DNA of 64,000 nucleotides from JAHEJN01 sp963787285 (lineage in GTDB: Bacteria > Actinomycetota > Acidimicrobiia > Acidimicrobiales > JAHEJN01), in the NCBI GenBank assembly GCA_963787285.1, contig CAWBCM010000001.1, positions 186,001 to 250,000 on the forward strand, read 5' to 3'. The notes under the pieces were generated by a model, which worked only from the letters and a program-made list of their open reading frames with translations, was not told the DNA's origin and ran no database searches. The translations under genes and the position numbers were made by a program. Positions 10,024-19,355 of this stretch are shown piece by piece. How positions within the stretch are numbered: position 1 is the stretch's first letter; the number at the start of each line of letters is the position of its first letter.

Positions 10024-10029
10024 TACGAT
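10024..10029 (+). promoter_or_regulatory. TACGAT -10 box, probable leaderless promoter of the amidase gene
   Basis: TANNNT hexamer ending 6 bases before ATG 10036, so transcription could begin at or next to the start codon. There is no Shine-Dalgarno element in the gap. Confidence 0.5.
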
Positions 10030-10035
10030 GCGCGC

Positions 10036-11859
10036 ATGGCCCACACCATCGGCGCACGGTTCGCCGTCGCCCTCGTCGTCGTGGTTGCGGTTGCGATCGT
10101 TCCGCTGTCTGCGGTTGCAGCGCCGGCCGTGGCGGCGTCCTCCGACGACATCGGCGCAGGGGTGACCGTCACCCGGGTCGCGGTCATCGGCCCCTCCGAT
10201 GGCTCGATCGGCGCGGCCGCTGTGTCGGGGATCGCGGTTCCCGACGGCGCCAGCATCGCCGTGCTCACCTGGCAGGGTGACCCCGGCGCGGAGTTCGTGG
10301 CCCGGTCCTTCGCCGGAAGCGCCTTCGTCTCGACCCACGAGGGCATCACCGCCAGCCACGACGCAGCCGACGTCGGCGAGCAGCGCACGGTCGACCGATA
10401 CGCCGCGGCACCGGTCTGGCTCGCCGACGAGATCGACCGTCTCGAGGTCACTCGACGGGCCGGGGCGGCCCATCACCTCCGGGTCGACTTCCTCACCGTG
10501 CCGGCCCGTGCGCCCGTGGTCACGTCGGCGGCAGTGGTCGCCGCGGGAGCCCAGCCGGCGATCCGACCCAACGAGGACTGGGGCAATCCCGGCTGGGTCC
10601 ATGCCAACGAGGACTGCGAGGACGGACCCTCCGAGCCCGGCTATCTCGATCGCGCGGCGATTCACCACACGGTGAGCTCCAACAGCTATCCACCTTCCGC
10701 CGTCGACGATCTCCTCATCGGCATCTACTACGGCCACACCCAGGTCAACGGCTGGTGTGACATCGGATACAACTTCGTGATCGACCGCTTCGGCACGATC
10801 TGGGAGGGTCGCACCCAGAGCATCGAGAAGCCGATCCAGGGGGGTCACACGTCGGGTATCAATCCCGGATCGGTCGGCATCGCGCTGCTCGGCAGTCACC
10901 AGCCGGGCGGCCCGAACGGCGCCGTCAACCCGCCGCCGGGCGCGGCGGCGCTCATCACGTCGATCGTGAGCTGGAAGTTCTCGCAATCGGGCGCGAACCC
11001 CCTGGCCACCGTCCAGGTCGGCGTGAAGAACAACGACACCTATCCCCTCGTCGGCCAACGGCTGACGGTGCCGGCGATCTACGGCCATCGAGAGGTCGAG
11101 GCGACGTCGTGTCCCGGTGATCTGGCCATGGGGCTGGTGAGTCAGGTGCGCCAGTCGGTGGTGGTGGTGCCGCCCACGGTGCAGAACATCCTGGTCAACA
11201 ACGTGCACGCCGATGGCCGGCCCGCCGTCACCGGCCGGCTCGATGTCGGCGATCACCGGCTCTTCATCGGCGACTGGAACGGCGATGGCATGCAGACCTT
11301 CGGGTACTACGAGGCGCCGAACTACTACCTGTGGAACTCGATGGACTCGACCGAGCCCGATCTGATCGTCAAGTACGGTCGACCGGGAGACACCGCACTG
11401 GTCGGCGACTGGGACGGCGACGGCGTCGACACCATCGGCGTTCGACGAGCAAACCTGCTCTTCCTGCGCAACACCAACACCCCCGGTCCTGCCGACGAAG
11501 CCTTCAGCTTCGGACGAGCAGGCGACGAAGTGCTCGTCGGTGACTGGAACGGTGACGACAGCGACACGGTCGGCACCCGTCGTGGGAACGTGATCTACCT
11601 GAACAATGCGTTCCGGTCGGGTGAGGCCGACATCACCTACGGCTTCGGACGAGCCACCGACGACGTGTTCGTCGGTGACTGGGACGGTGACCGCGTCGAC
11701 ACCCTCGGCGTCCGCCGCGGCGCCCGGCTGTTTCTCGGAAACCGGCTGATCTCGGGCGCCGCCGACCTGGTCTACGACTACGGAACCCCCGACACCCACG
11801 TCGAGTACGGGGACTGGAACGGCGACTGGATCGATACGCCGCTCACGATCCTCGACTGA
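10036..11859 (+). CDS. Secreted PGRP/amidase_2 protein with C-terminal FG-GAP-like repeats
   Basis: A 607-residue exported protein. Residues 1-35 form a signal peptide (basic MAHTIGAR, then a long Ala/Val core ending near AAPAVAASS). Residues about 190-375 are an N-acetylmuramoyl-L-alanine amidase/peptidoglycan recognition domain: AAIHHTVSS, GYNFVIDRFGTIWEG and YGHREVEATSCPGD supply the two His and one Cys that normally bind zinc. Residues about 405-607 hold four to five repeats built around VGDWNGDG and FLRNTNT, like FG-GAP/VCBS blade repeats. The same repeat occurs in the cysteine-rich protein at 17308. Likely role: binding or cutting cell-wall peptide stems outside the membrane. Confidence 0.85.
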   Translation: MAHTIGARFAVALVVVVAVAIVPLSAVAAPAVAASSDDIGAGVTVTRVAVIGPSDGSIGAAAVSGIAVPDGASIAVLTWQGDPGAEFVARSFAGSAFVSTHEGITASHDAADVGEQRTVDRYAAAPVWLADEIDRLEVTRRAGAAHHLRVDFLTVPARAPVVTSAAVVAAGAQPAIRPNEDWGNPGWVHANEDCEDGPSEPGYLDRAAIHHTVSSNSYPPSAVDDLLIGIYYGHTQVNGWCDIGYNFVIDRFGTIWEGRTQSIEKPIQGGHTSGINPGSVGIALLGSHQPGGPNGAVNPPPGAAALITSIVSWKFSQSGANPLATVQVGVKNNDTYPLVGQRLTVPAIYGHREVEATSCPGDLAMGLVSQVRQSVVVVPPTVQNILVNNVHADGRPAVTGRLDVGDHRLFIGDWNGDGMQTFGYYEAPNYYLWNSMDSTEPDLIVKYGRPGDTALVGDWDGDGVDTIGVRRANLLFLRNTNTPGPADEAFSFGRAGDEVLVGDWNGDDSDTVGTRRGNVIYLNNAFRSGEADITYGFGRATDDVFVGDWDGDRVDTLGVRRGARLFLGNRLISGAADLVYDYGTPDTHVEYGDWNGDWIDTPLTILD

Positions 11860-11895
11860 GTCGACTCGATCGACACCACCGACTGCGTGGCGGGG

Positions 11896-11901
11896 TAGCG
11901 T
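11896..11901 (+). promoter_or_regulatory. TAGCGT -10 box, probable promoter of purL
   Basis: TANNNT hexamer 8 bases before the purL ATG at 11910, with no Shine-Dalgarno element between. A separate promoter fits with purL being cut off from purSQ. Confidence 0.5.
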
Positions 11902-11909
11902 CGGACCAC

Positions 11910-14118
11910 ATGAGCGAACCGATCCATCGGGCACTGGGTCTGACCGACGACGAAGCCGAGGAGATCGTGTCGATCCTCGGTCGGGAGCCCAATCACCTCG
12001 AGCTCGCCATGTACTCGGTGATGTGGTCCGAGCACTGTTCGTACAAGTCGTCGCGGCTGCATCTCCGACGCCTTCCCACTGAAGGCGAGGGCGTTCTCGT
12101 CGGGTCCCGGCGAGAACGCCGGCGTACTCGACGTGGGCGACGGCATCGCCGCAGCCATCCGCATCGAGAGTCACAACCATCCGTCGGCCATCGAACCGGC
12201 CCAGGGCGCGGCCACCGGCGTCGGCGGCATCCTCCGCGACATCTTCACCATGGGCGCCCGACCCATCGCCCTCATGGATCCCTTGCGTTTCGGTCCCCTC
12301 GACGACGCCCGCAGCCGTTGGATCGCCGAGGGCGTGGTGAACGGGATCTCGCACTACGGCAACGCGGTCGGTGTGCCGACCGTGGGCGGTGAGGTGGTTT
12401 TCGACGACACCTACACGGGAAATCCACTGGTGAACGTGTTGTGTCTCGGTGTGCTTCCGGTCGAGCGGCTCGTGCTCGGCCAGGCCTCGGGGGTCGGCAA
12501 TCTGGCCGTGCTGTTGGGCTCGCGCACCGGGCGCGACGGGATCGGTGGCGTGAGCGTGCTGGCCTCGGCCGGCTTCGCCGACGAGGCCGCCGATGCGGCC
12601 AAGCGCCCGAGCGTGCAGGTCGGCGACCCGTTCGAGGAGAAGCGTCTCATCGAGGCGTGCCTCGAGCTGCTCGACGCCGGCCTTGCCGTCGGCATCCAGG
12701 ACCTCGGTGGGGCCGGACTCACGTGCGCCACCAGCGAGACGGCCAGCCGCGGCGGCGTCGGCATGGACGTCGATGTGACCGCCGTCCCCCTCCGTGAGGC
12801 CGATCTCGAGCCCTTCGAGGTCATGACCAGCGAGTCGCAGGAGCGGATGCTCGCGATCGTCGAGCCACGCCATCTCCAAGAGGTGTTGTCCATCTGCGAG
12901 CGCTGGGAGGTGCTGGCCACCGTGATCGGCAAGGTCACCGACGGCAACGGGCTTCGCATCCTCGACGGCTTCGACGGCGAGGTACTCGCCGAGGTGCCGG
13001 CCCCGTCGCTGCACGACGCCGCTCCCCTGTACGACCGACCAAGGGCCGCCCCGGCCGATCTGAGCGAGCGGCGCAGGCTCGATCCGTCGTCGCTCGAGTG
13101 CGCCGATCCCGGCGCCGACCTCGTCGCCCTCCTGCGAGACGATTCGTGGATCTGGAGTCAGTACGATCACCAGCTCTTCCTCAACACCGTCGTGGGTCCC
13201 GGCAGCGACGCCACGCTGCTGCGGTTGAAGGATCCTCGGACCGGAGCCGACACCGGTCGGGGTCTGGCCCTCACGACCGACGGCAATCACCGCTGGTGTG
13301 CGATCGATCCCCGCGTCGGCACGGCGATGGTGGTGGCCGAGTCCCTGATGAACCTTGCGTGCGTCGGAGCCCGGCCGCTGGCCGTGGTGAACTGTCTCAA
13401 CTTCGGCAATCCCGAGCACCCCGAGGTCATGTGGCAGCTGTCGGAGGCGATCGACGGCCTCGCCGAGGCATGCCGTGGCTTCGGTCTCCCGGTCGTGGGT
13501 GGCAACGTGAGTCTCTACAACGAGTCGCTCGGCGCCAACATCGACCCGACCCCGGTCATCGGTCTGCTCGGCGTGGTCGACGATCTCTCCGCCGCACCAC
13601 CGGGGCTGGCCTGGACCGACGGTGATCGCATCATGGTGCTCGGTGAACCGAGTCTCGACCTCACGGGGTCGATCTGGGCCCGGAACCAAGGTTTCCGGGG
13701 TGGCACCCTCCCGACGCTCGACCTCTCGGCGGTGGAAGCGGTGGCCGGCCTCGTACGACTGCTCGTCGAGCGGCGGCTGGTGTCGGCGGTTCACGACGTT
13801 TCGAGCGGCGGGCTCGGCGTCGCGGTCGCCGAGATGGCCATTGCGGCCGGCGTCGGCTGCCGCCTGGCCCGCATCGACGGCCATGCCGGCCTCTTCTCGG
13901 AGGCCTCGGGTCGGATGGTGGTGGCGGTGGGGGCCGACGACATGGCCACGGTCGAGGCGCTCGCCGCCGGCGCCGCCGTGCCCGTCACCCGTCTCGGACT
14001 CGCCACCGGCGACCGGCTGATGGCCAAGAACCTGTTCGACATCGCCCTGACCGACGCAATCGACGGTTGGAAGCGAACACTGCCCGACGCCCTGGGCGCC
14101 GGTACCACCGAGGGCTGA
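11910..14118 (+). CDS. purL: FGAM synthase large subunit PurL, with apparent +1 frameshift
   Basis: Main subunit of FGAM synthetase, working with PurS and PurQ. The N-terminal part (ELAMYSVMWSEHCSYKSSR, in the frame of ATG 11910) and the rest (DVGDGIAAAIRIESHNHPS onward) are in different frames. One extra base near 12102-12105, in the run ggtcccgg preceded by an added g, breaks the family sequence VGPGENAGVLDVGDG. Removing one base gives a continuous protein of about 735 residues, normal for the small-type PurL. The tail shows VSSGGLGVAVAEM. Without correction the first start in the long frame is at 12133. Likely an assembly indel. Confidence 0.9.
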
Positions 14119-14128
14119 GGAGCTGGTC

Positions 14129-15691
14129 ATGGGGACCGACCCGTACGAGCACGATGACATGGCGGTGACCGACGACGGTCCGCACGAGGCCTGCGGCGTG
14201 GTCGGCATCTATGCCCCCGGCCAGGCCGTGTCGCACATGTTGTACCTGGCGCTCTACGCCCTTCAGCACCGCGGCCAGGAGTCGGCGGGAATGGCCGTGA
14301 GCGACGGCGACACCCTCACCGTGGTGAAGGACATGGGGCTGGTCTCGAACGTCTTCGACGATCGCACGCTCGCGGCGCTCCAGGGCCACCTCGGAATCGG
14401 GCAGAACCGGTACTCCACCACCGGGTCCAGCAGCTGGTCGGCCAGCCAGCCCGTGTACCGCTCGCTCGGCTCCACCGAGTTCGCCCTCGGCCACAACGGC
14501 AATCTCACCAACACCGCCTCCCTGACGGAGGAGGCGGGCCTGTTGCCGGGAACCGTCGACTCCGACAGCGACGTCATCGCCGAGTTGGTCGCGGGTGAGC
14601 TGCGTTCGATCGTCCACGGCGATCGCAGCGACGAACGTCACCTCGAACGAGCCATCACCAACGTCGCCCCTCGGCTGCTCGGCGCCTTCTCGCTCGTGTT
14701 CGCCGACGACGGTCATGTTGTCGGCCTGCGCGATCCCAGCGGCTTCCGCCCGCTCTGCCTCGGTCGTCTCGACAACGGGTGGGTGCTGGCCTCGGAGACG
14801 CCCGCGCTCGACACCGTCGGCGCGACCTTCGTCCGTGAGATCGACCCCGGCGAGATGGTCGTGATCGATGCCGGGGGCGTCCGCACCTCGCGTCCGTTCG
14901 ACCCATCGGTCGTCGACCCGAGACTCTGTCTGTTCGAGTTCGTCTACTTCGCTCGGCCCGACTCGGTGCTCTACGGCCAAGGTGTGCACCAGGCACGGGT
15001 GCGAATGGGGGAGCAGCTCGCCGAACAGGCGCCGGCCGAGGGTGACATGGTCATGGGCGTCCCCGAGTCCGGGGTGCCTGCCGCCGAGGGGTTCGCGCGT
15101 CGCAGCGGCATCCCGTTCGGTCACGGGCTGGTGAAGAATCGCTATATCGGGCGGACGTTCATCGCGCCCAACCAACGCCTGCGTTCGCTCGGTGTGCGCA
15201 TGAAGCTCAATCCACTTCGCCAGGACATCGCCGGCAAGCGACTGATCGTGGTCGACGACTCGATCGTGCGGGGCACGACAACCAAGGCCATGGTCCAGAT
15301 GCTGAGGGAGGCCGGCGCCGCCGAAGTGCACCTTCGCGTCTCCTCGCCGCCCTACCGATGGCCCTGCTTCTACGGCATGGACACCGGCACGCGGACCGAG
15401 CTGCTCGCGGCCGACCTGTCCGTGACCGAGATCCAGCAGTACCTCAACGTCGACTCGCTCGCCTACCTCCACATCGATCGTCTGATCACCGCAACCGGCG
15501 CCGTGGGTGCCGGGTTCTGCGACGCCTGTCTCACGGGCGACTATCCGGTGGAGATCCCCATCGAACTGCGCGTCGCGGCGTCGGTCGACACCGTGGAGAA
15601 GGACTCCGCCGCCCCCGGCCTCGGGGCCGGGAGGCTGCTCGAGGACGCAGTCATGCCTTCGGTCCAGGCCCAACAGCGGCTCGCTCGCTGA
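14129..15691 (+). CDS. purF: Amidophosphoribosyltransferase
   Basis: Commits PRPP to purine synthesis by making phosphoribosylamine from glutamine. The product is 520 residues. It has a 21-residue propeptide before the expected N-terminal nucleophile Cys22 (EACGVVGIY). The glutaminase domain shows QHRGQESAG and GHNGNLTN. The PRPP loop is VVDDSIVRGTT. Cysteines in RWPCFYGMD and GFCDACLTGDYP match the iron-sulfur type of PurF known from Bacillus. A clear AGGAG element lies six bases before the ATG. Confidence 0.95.
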   Translation: MGTDPYEHDDMAVTDDGPHEACGVVGIYAPGQAVSHMLYLALYALQHRGQESAGMAVSDGDTLTVVKDMGLVSNVFDDRTLAALQGHLGIGQNRYSTTGSSSWSASQPVYRSLGSTEFALGHNGNLTNTASLTEEAGLLPGTVDSDSDVIAELVAGELRSIVHGDRSDERHLERAITNVAPRLLGAFSLVFADDGHVVGLRDPSGFRPLCLGRLDNGWVLASETPALDTVGATFVREIDPGEMVVIDAGGVRTSRPFDPSVVDPRLCLFEFVYFARPDSVLYGQGVHQARVRMGEQLAEQAPAEGDMVMGVPESGVPAAEGFARRSGIPFGHGLVKNRYIGRTFIAPNQRLRSLGVRMKLNPLRQDIAGKRLIVVDDSIVRGTTTKAMVQMLREAGAAEVHLRVSSPPYRWPCFYGMDTGTRTELLAADLSVTEIQQYLNVDSLAYLHIDRLITATGAVGAGFCDACLTGDYPVEIPIELRVAASVDTVEKDSAAPGLGAGRLLEDAVMPSVQAQQRLAR

Positions 15692-15698
15692 CACGATC

Positions 15699-16733
15699 AT
15701 GGGCGAGACCTACGCAGCAGCCGGTGTCGACATCGAGGCGGGCGACGCGGCCGTCGCGCGCATAACCGCCCACGTCGAGAGCACAAGTCGACCCGAGGTG
15801 ATCGGTGGCATCGGGGGCTTCGGTGGCCTGTTCGACATCTCGTCGCTGCCCTACGACGAGCCCGTCCTCGTGTCGGCGACCGACGGGGTGGGCACCAAAG
15901 CGCTGGTCGCGGCGGCAGCCCGACGCTACGACACGATCGGGCTCGACCTCGTGGCGATGTGCGTCGACGACCTCGTCTGCGGGGGCGCCGAGCCACTGTT
16001 CTTCCTCGACTACGTCTCAGTCGGTCGGGTGGCACCCGACCACATCGAGGCACTGGTCTCTGGCATCGCCGACGGATGCCGCCAGGTGGGAGCGGCCCTG
16101 ATCGGTGGCGAGATCGCCGAGCATCCGGGGGTCATTCCCGACGGCGAGTTCGACCTGGTCGGGTTCGCGGTCGGCGTCGTCGAACGTCGGCGTGCGCTCC
16201 GTGGCCCGGCCGGTACGCCCGGCGATGCGCTCATTGCCCTCCCCAGCCCCGGGCTCCGCTCGAACGGCTACTCGTTGGCTCGACGGCTGGTGTTCGACCT
16301 CGCCGGTCTCGGCATCGACGACCCGGCCTGGCCCGGCGCCGACACCACCGTCGCCGATGAGCTCCTGGCGCCCTCGGTGATCTACACGCCGGCCGTGCTG
16401 GAGCTGATGGATGCCATCGACGTCGTCGGTGTCGCCCACATCACCGGCGGCGGGATCCCCGGAAATCTGCCCCGCGCGCTTGCGGCTGACGTGCACGCGG
16501 TGATCGACCGGTCGTCGTGGACACCACCGCCCATCTTCGGGGCGCTCCGGCGAATTGGCGACGTCGCCACCGACGAGATGGATCGTGTCTTCAACCAGGG
16601 TGTGGGCATGATCGTCGTGGTGCCGGCGCCACGGTCGGTCGAAGCGATCGCCATGCTCGAGGAAGCCGGGCATCGGGCCTGGCAGATCGGCCGACTCGAG
16701 GCCGGCTCCGGTCCGGTTCGGTACATCGACTGA
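15699..16733 (+). CDS. purM: AIR synthetase (phosphoribosylformylglycinamidine cyclo-ligase)
   Basis: Closes the imidazole ring of AIR using ATP. The product is 344 residues, normal length. Motifs include GGIGGFGGLFD, the ATP/metal segment SATDGVGTKALVA, CVDDLVCGGAEPLFFLDY and HITGGGIPGNLPR. The ATG is 7 bases after the purF stop. The longer open frame upstream overlaps purF and is not used. Confidence 0.95.
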   Translation: MGETYAAAGVDIEAGDAAVARITAHVESTSRPEVIGGIGGFGGLFDISSLPYDEPVLVSATDGVGTKALVAAAARRYDTIGLDLVAMCVDDLVCGGAEPLFFLDYVSVGRVAPDHIEALVSGIADGCRQVGAALIGGEIAEHPGVIPDGEFDLVGFAVGVVERRRALRGPAGTPGDALIALPSPGLRSNGYSLARRLVFDLAGLGIDDPAWPGADTTVADELLAPSVIYTPAVLELMDAIDVVGVAHITGGGIPGNLPRALAADVHAVIDRSSWTPPPIFGALRRIGDVATDEMDRVFNQGVGMIVVVPAPRSVEAIAMLEEAGHRAWQIGRLEAGSGPVRYID

Positions 16734-16786
16734 GCTCCGCCGGGTGGTTCAAAGTCGACACCAACGCGCGCTACGGTCGCCATCAC

Positions 16787-17311
16787 ATGAATTCGGTCGT
16801 TGGTGTTGTCTCTGCCGGCGCGGTGTTGCTGGTCATAGCGGGCGCGCAGAAGTTGATCGACCCGTGGCCCGCCGCCTCTGCTCTCCGGCAGGTGAAGCTG
16901 CCCGTTTCCCGGTCGATGGTTCGTATCGGGGCGGCCGTCGAGATCGCCCTCGGCTCGACGTTGCTCGTCATGGGCACGTCGGTTCTCGCAGTGGCCGTGG
17001 CAGCGGTCTACGTGGCCTTCACCGTGTTCGTCGTCGTGGCGATGCGGGCCGGCGTCGACGGGTCCTGTGGCTGTTTCGGACGTGAAGACACCCCACCCTC
17101 GTGGCTCCACGTCGTGGCGAACGGTCTGATCGCCGTCGCCGCCGGCGTCTATGCCCTCGGTGAAGCGGCCGCTCCGGTCGACCGTCTGGCCGACCTCTCC
17201 CTCGAGGCGGTCGCCCTCGCCGCGTCGACGTTGATCCTCGCCGCCGTCTTGGTCGCCGTGTACTCCGTGGCCCCACGTACCCTGGCAGCAGTGAAGCTCC
17301 ACCGGACATGA
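16787..17311 (+). CDS. MauE/DoxX-like membrane protein
   Basis: A 174-residue membrane protein with about four to five hydrophobic segments. It has the MauE-type cysteine motif GSCGCFGRED followed by a short loop and HVVANG. In methylotrophs MauE helps MauD to form the many disulfides of the methylamine dehydrogenase light chain. Here it starts a cluster with a cysteine-rich exported protein and a thioredoxin-like protein, so the same type of job is inferred. TACGGT at 16772-16777 lies 9 bases before the ATG. The stop overlaps the next start (ATGA). Confidence 0.75.
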   Translation: MNSVVGVVSAGAVLLVIAGAQKLIDPWPAASALRQVKLPVSRSMVRIGAAVEIALGSTLLVMGTSVLAVAVAAVYVAFTVFVVVAMRAGVDGSCGCFGREDTPPSWLHVVANGLIAVAAGVYALGEAAAPVDRLADLSLEAVALAASTLILAAVLVAVYSVAPRTLAAVKLHRT

Positions 17312-18609
17312 GCTCTGCCCTCCTCGAGCGCCTCTCGCAGCTGGTCGAACGTCGCCTCGACCGACGCGGGTTCCTGAGCTCGTCGGCGGTGGCCGCCAGT
17401 GCCGTGGTCGCGGCCCCCCGCCGCTTCCTGCTCGAACCGAACGGCGCGTACGCGGCCATCTGTGGCTGTCGCGGGGACTGCCCGTGCGGTTCGGGCTGCT
17501 GTGACGGCTACACCGAGTTCTGCTGTGCGCTCTTCGGTCCAAACGAGTGTCCGCCCAACACGCTCGTCGCCGGCTGGTGGAAGGCCGACGGGTCGGGCTA
17601 CTGCGACCACGGCGGTCAATCGCGACCGCGCTACTACATGGACTGCAACGCCGACTGCAACGGCTGCGGTTGTGGCGCCTCGGGAGTGTGCGCCCAGAGC
17701 TGCGTCGATTGCGGTTGCGGCTGCGCACAGGGGAACTGCGCCAACCGTGCTGCGTGTTGCACGCGGTTCCGCTACGGGCAGTGCAGTCAGAACGTGAAGT
17801 GTGTCGGGGCCATCGTCTGTCGGGTGGTCACGTGCACGCCTCCCTGGCTGTTCGACCCGAGCTGTACCCGCACCGTCGCCACCGACAACGCGACGCGAAC
17901 CCACAATCGCGGCTGCCTCACCGGTACCCGTCGATCACTACTGGCCCGCAAGCGGCCGGGTTCGAACCAGTGGACGATGCTCGATGCGCTCACCGGAGCC
18001 GGCGCCCGCTTCTCGATCGGCTTCGGTACCCCCGACGACGTGCCGGTGATGGGCGACTGGAACGGCGACGGCCAGAAGACCCCGGGAATCGTTCGCGACG
18101 GGAGGTTCTGGTTCCTCCGCAACTCGATGACCAGTGGACCGGCAGACATCGTGTTCCAGTTCGGCAAGCGCGGTGACACGCCCGTCGTCGGTGACTGGAA
18201 CGGCGACGGATTCGACGGTCCCGGGGTGGTCAGGGGCAACACGTGGTACCTCAAGAACCGCGTGGGGCCGGGGGAGGCCGACCTCTCGTTCGGATACGGC
18301 AAGCAGGGCGACAGCCCCATCGTCGGTGACTGGAACGGTGATCGTCGCACCACGGTGGGGGTCTACCGCGGCGACAGGTTCATGCTCCGCAACTCCAACT
18401 CGAGCGGGCCGGCCCAGCTCGACTTCGCGTACGGCGACCCCGACGACATCCCGGTCGTCGGTGACTGGTCGGGTCGGGGCGTCGACGGCATCGGCGTGGT
18501 GCGGGGCTCGCAGTGGCTGCTGCGCTTCAGCGCCAGCGGTGGACCGGCGCAGCTCAGCGTCGACTTCGGTCCCGCCGAGGAGATACCCGTGGTGTGGGGT
18601 CGCTCGTGA
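17308..18609 (+). CDS. Tat-exported cysteine-rich MauA-like protein with FG-GAP-like repeats
   Basis: A 433-residue protein. The N-terminus carries a twin-arginine signal (DRRGFLSSSAVAAS, residues 18-31). Residues about 52-212 contain some 28 cysteines, including CPPNTLVAGWWKADGSGYC, which recalls the methylamine dehydrogenase light chain around its first TTQ tryptophan (CPP...W...C). Residues about 225-433 hold five repeats built on VVGDWNGDG and WYLKNR, like those of the amidase at 10036. No heavy-chain gene (mauB) is present in the window, so methylamine oxidation is not supported. It looks like a folded exported cysteine-rich domain on a beta-propeller-like repeat region, matured by the flanking MauE- and MauD-like proteins. 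Function unknown. Confidence 0.7.
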   Translation: MSSALLERLSQLVERRLDRRGFLSSSAVAASAVVAAPRRFLLEPNGAYAAICGCRGDCPCGSGCCDGYTEFCCALFGPNECPPNTLVAGWWKADGSGYCDHGGQSRPRYYMDCNADCNGCGCGASGVCAQSCVDCGCGCAQGNCANRAACCTRFRYGQCSQNVKCVGAIVCRVVTCTPPWLFDPSCTRTVATDNATRTHNRGCLTGTRRSLLARKRPGSNQWTMLDALTGAGARFSIGFGTPDDVPVMGDWNGDGQKTPGIVRDGRFWFLRNSMTSGPADIVFQFGKRGDTPVVGDWNGDGFDGPGVVRGNTWYLKNRVGPGEADLSFGYGKQGDSPIVGDWNGDRRTTVGVYRGDRFMLRNSNSSGPAQLDFAYGDPDDIPVVGDWSGRGVDGIGVVRGSQWLLRFSASGGPAQLSVDFGPAEEIPVVWGRS

Positions 18610-19355
18610 CCGCCGTGGTTCTCACCCTCTGCGTGGTCGTGGCTCTCCTCACTTTGCTCGTGGTCGCCCTGCTCCGAAGCCACGCCGAGATCCTCCGCCA
18701 GCTGCACGACCTCGGAAGCGGAGCGGGTCCGGCCGCCACCGGCGCCGGCGGACCCGGCTTCCGGACCCGCCCGGGTGTGCCGATGCCCCGGACGGGAGAC
18801 ACCGTCGGCGTCGATCTGCACGGGACGAGTCCCGGCGGCGACGCCGTCGCAATCGCAGTACGCGGCCAGGACCACCGCACCCTGGTCGCCTTCCTGTCGA
18901 GCGGTTGCCTGACGTGCCGGTCGTTCTGGGCATCCTTCGCCCAGCCCGAAACCCTCGGCCTGCGTCCCGATGTACGCCTGGTGGTGGTCACCAAGGATCC
19001 GGACCAAGAGTCGGTGAGCGACATCGTCGCATTGGCTCCCACTGCGGTCCCGGTGCTCATGTCGACCACGGCGTGGGACGACTACGACGTTCCCATGGCG
19101 CCGTACTTCGCGCTCGTCGACGGTCCGACAGGAGCCATCATCGGCGAAGGCGCGAGCGCCGGCTGGGTCCAGGTCCGGGAGCTGATGGATCGGGCCCTGG
19201 CCGACACCACCGTGTTGCGTGACCTCCGCACAAGGGGAGGAGCTACCGGTTCACGCGACCGCGATACCGACACCGAGCTGCTCCGGTCGGGGATCGAGCC
19301 CGGTGATCCTCGATTGCACCACGACGTCAGCCCAGCGTCGGAGGAGTCGACATGA
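18606..19355 (+). CDS. MauD-like membrane-anchored thioredoxin-fold protein
   Basis: A 249-residue protein with an N-terminal membrane anchor (residues 3-23) and an extracytoplasmic thioredoxin/redoxin-like domain. The CxxC redox pair is C101 and C104 in SSGCLTCRSFW. The start is GTG 18606, overlapping the stop of the cysteine-rich gene. The C-terminal 40 residues are charged and probably disordered. MauD is the family that, with MauE, makes disulfides in the methylamine dehydrogenase light chain; position and motif suggest the same type of work on the preceding gene product. The stop overlaps the start of the CcdA-like gene. Confidence 0.75.
   Translation: MTAVVLTLCVVVALLTLLVVALLRSHAEILRQLHDLGSGAGPAATGAGGPGFRTRPGVPMPRTGDTVGVDLHGTSPGGDAVAIAVRGQDHRTLVAFLSSGCLTCRSFWASFAQPETLGLRPDVRLVVVTKDPDQESVSDIVALAPTAVPVLMSTTAWDDYDVPMAPYFALVDGPTGAIIGEGASAGWVQVRELMDRALADTTVLRDLRTRGGATGSRDRDTDTELLRSGIEPGDPRLHHDVSPASEEST

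Noticed and set aside
9790..14208. A 1472-codon open frame on the minus strand
   Set aside because: It is antisense to the amidase, purL and other clear genes; long antisense frames are common at this GC content, and the composition is His/Arg/Asp-rich without any domain.
17308..18609. A functional methylamine dehydrogenase
   Set aside because: There is no heavy-chain (MauB), MauG or amicyanin gene in the window, and the cysteine number is far above that of MauA.
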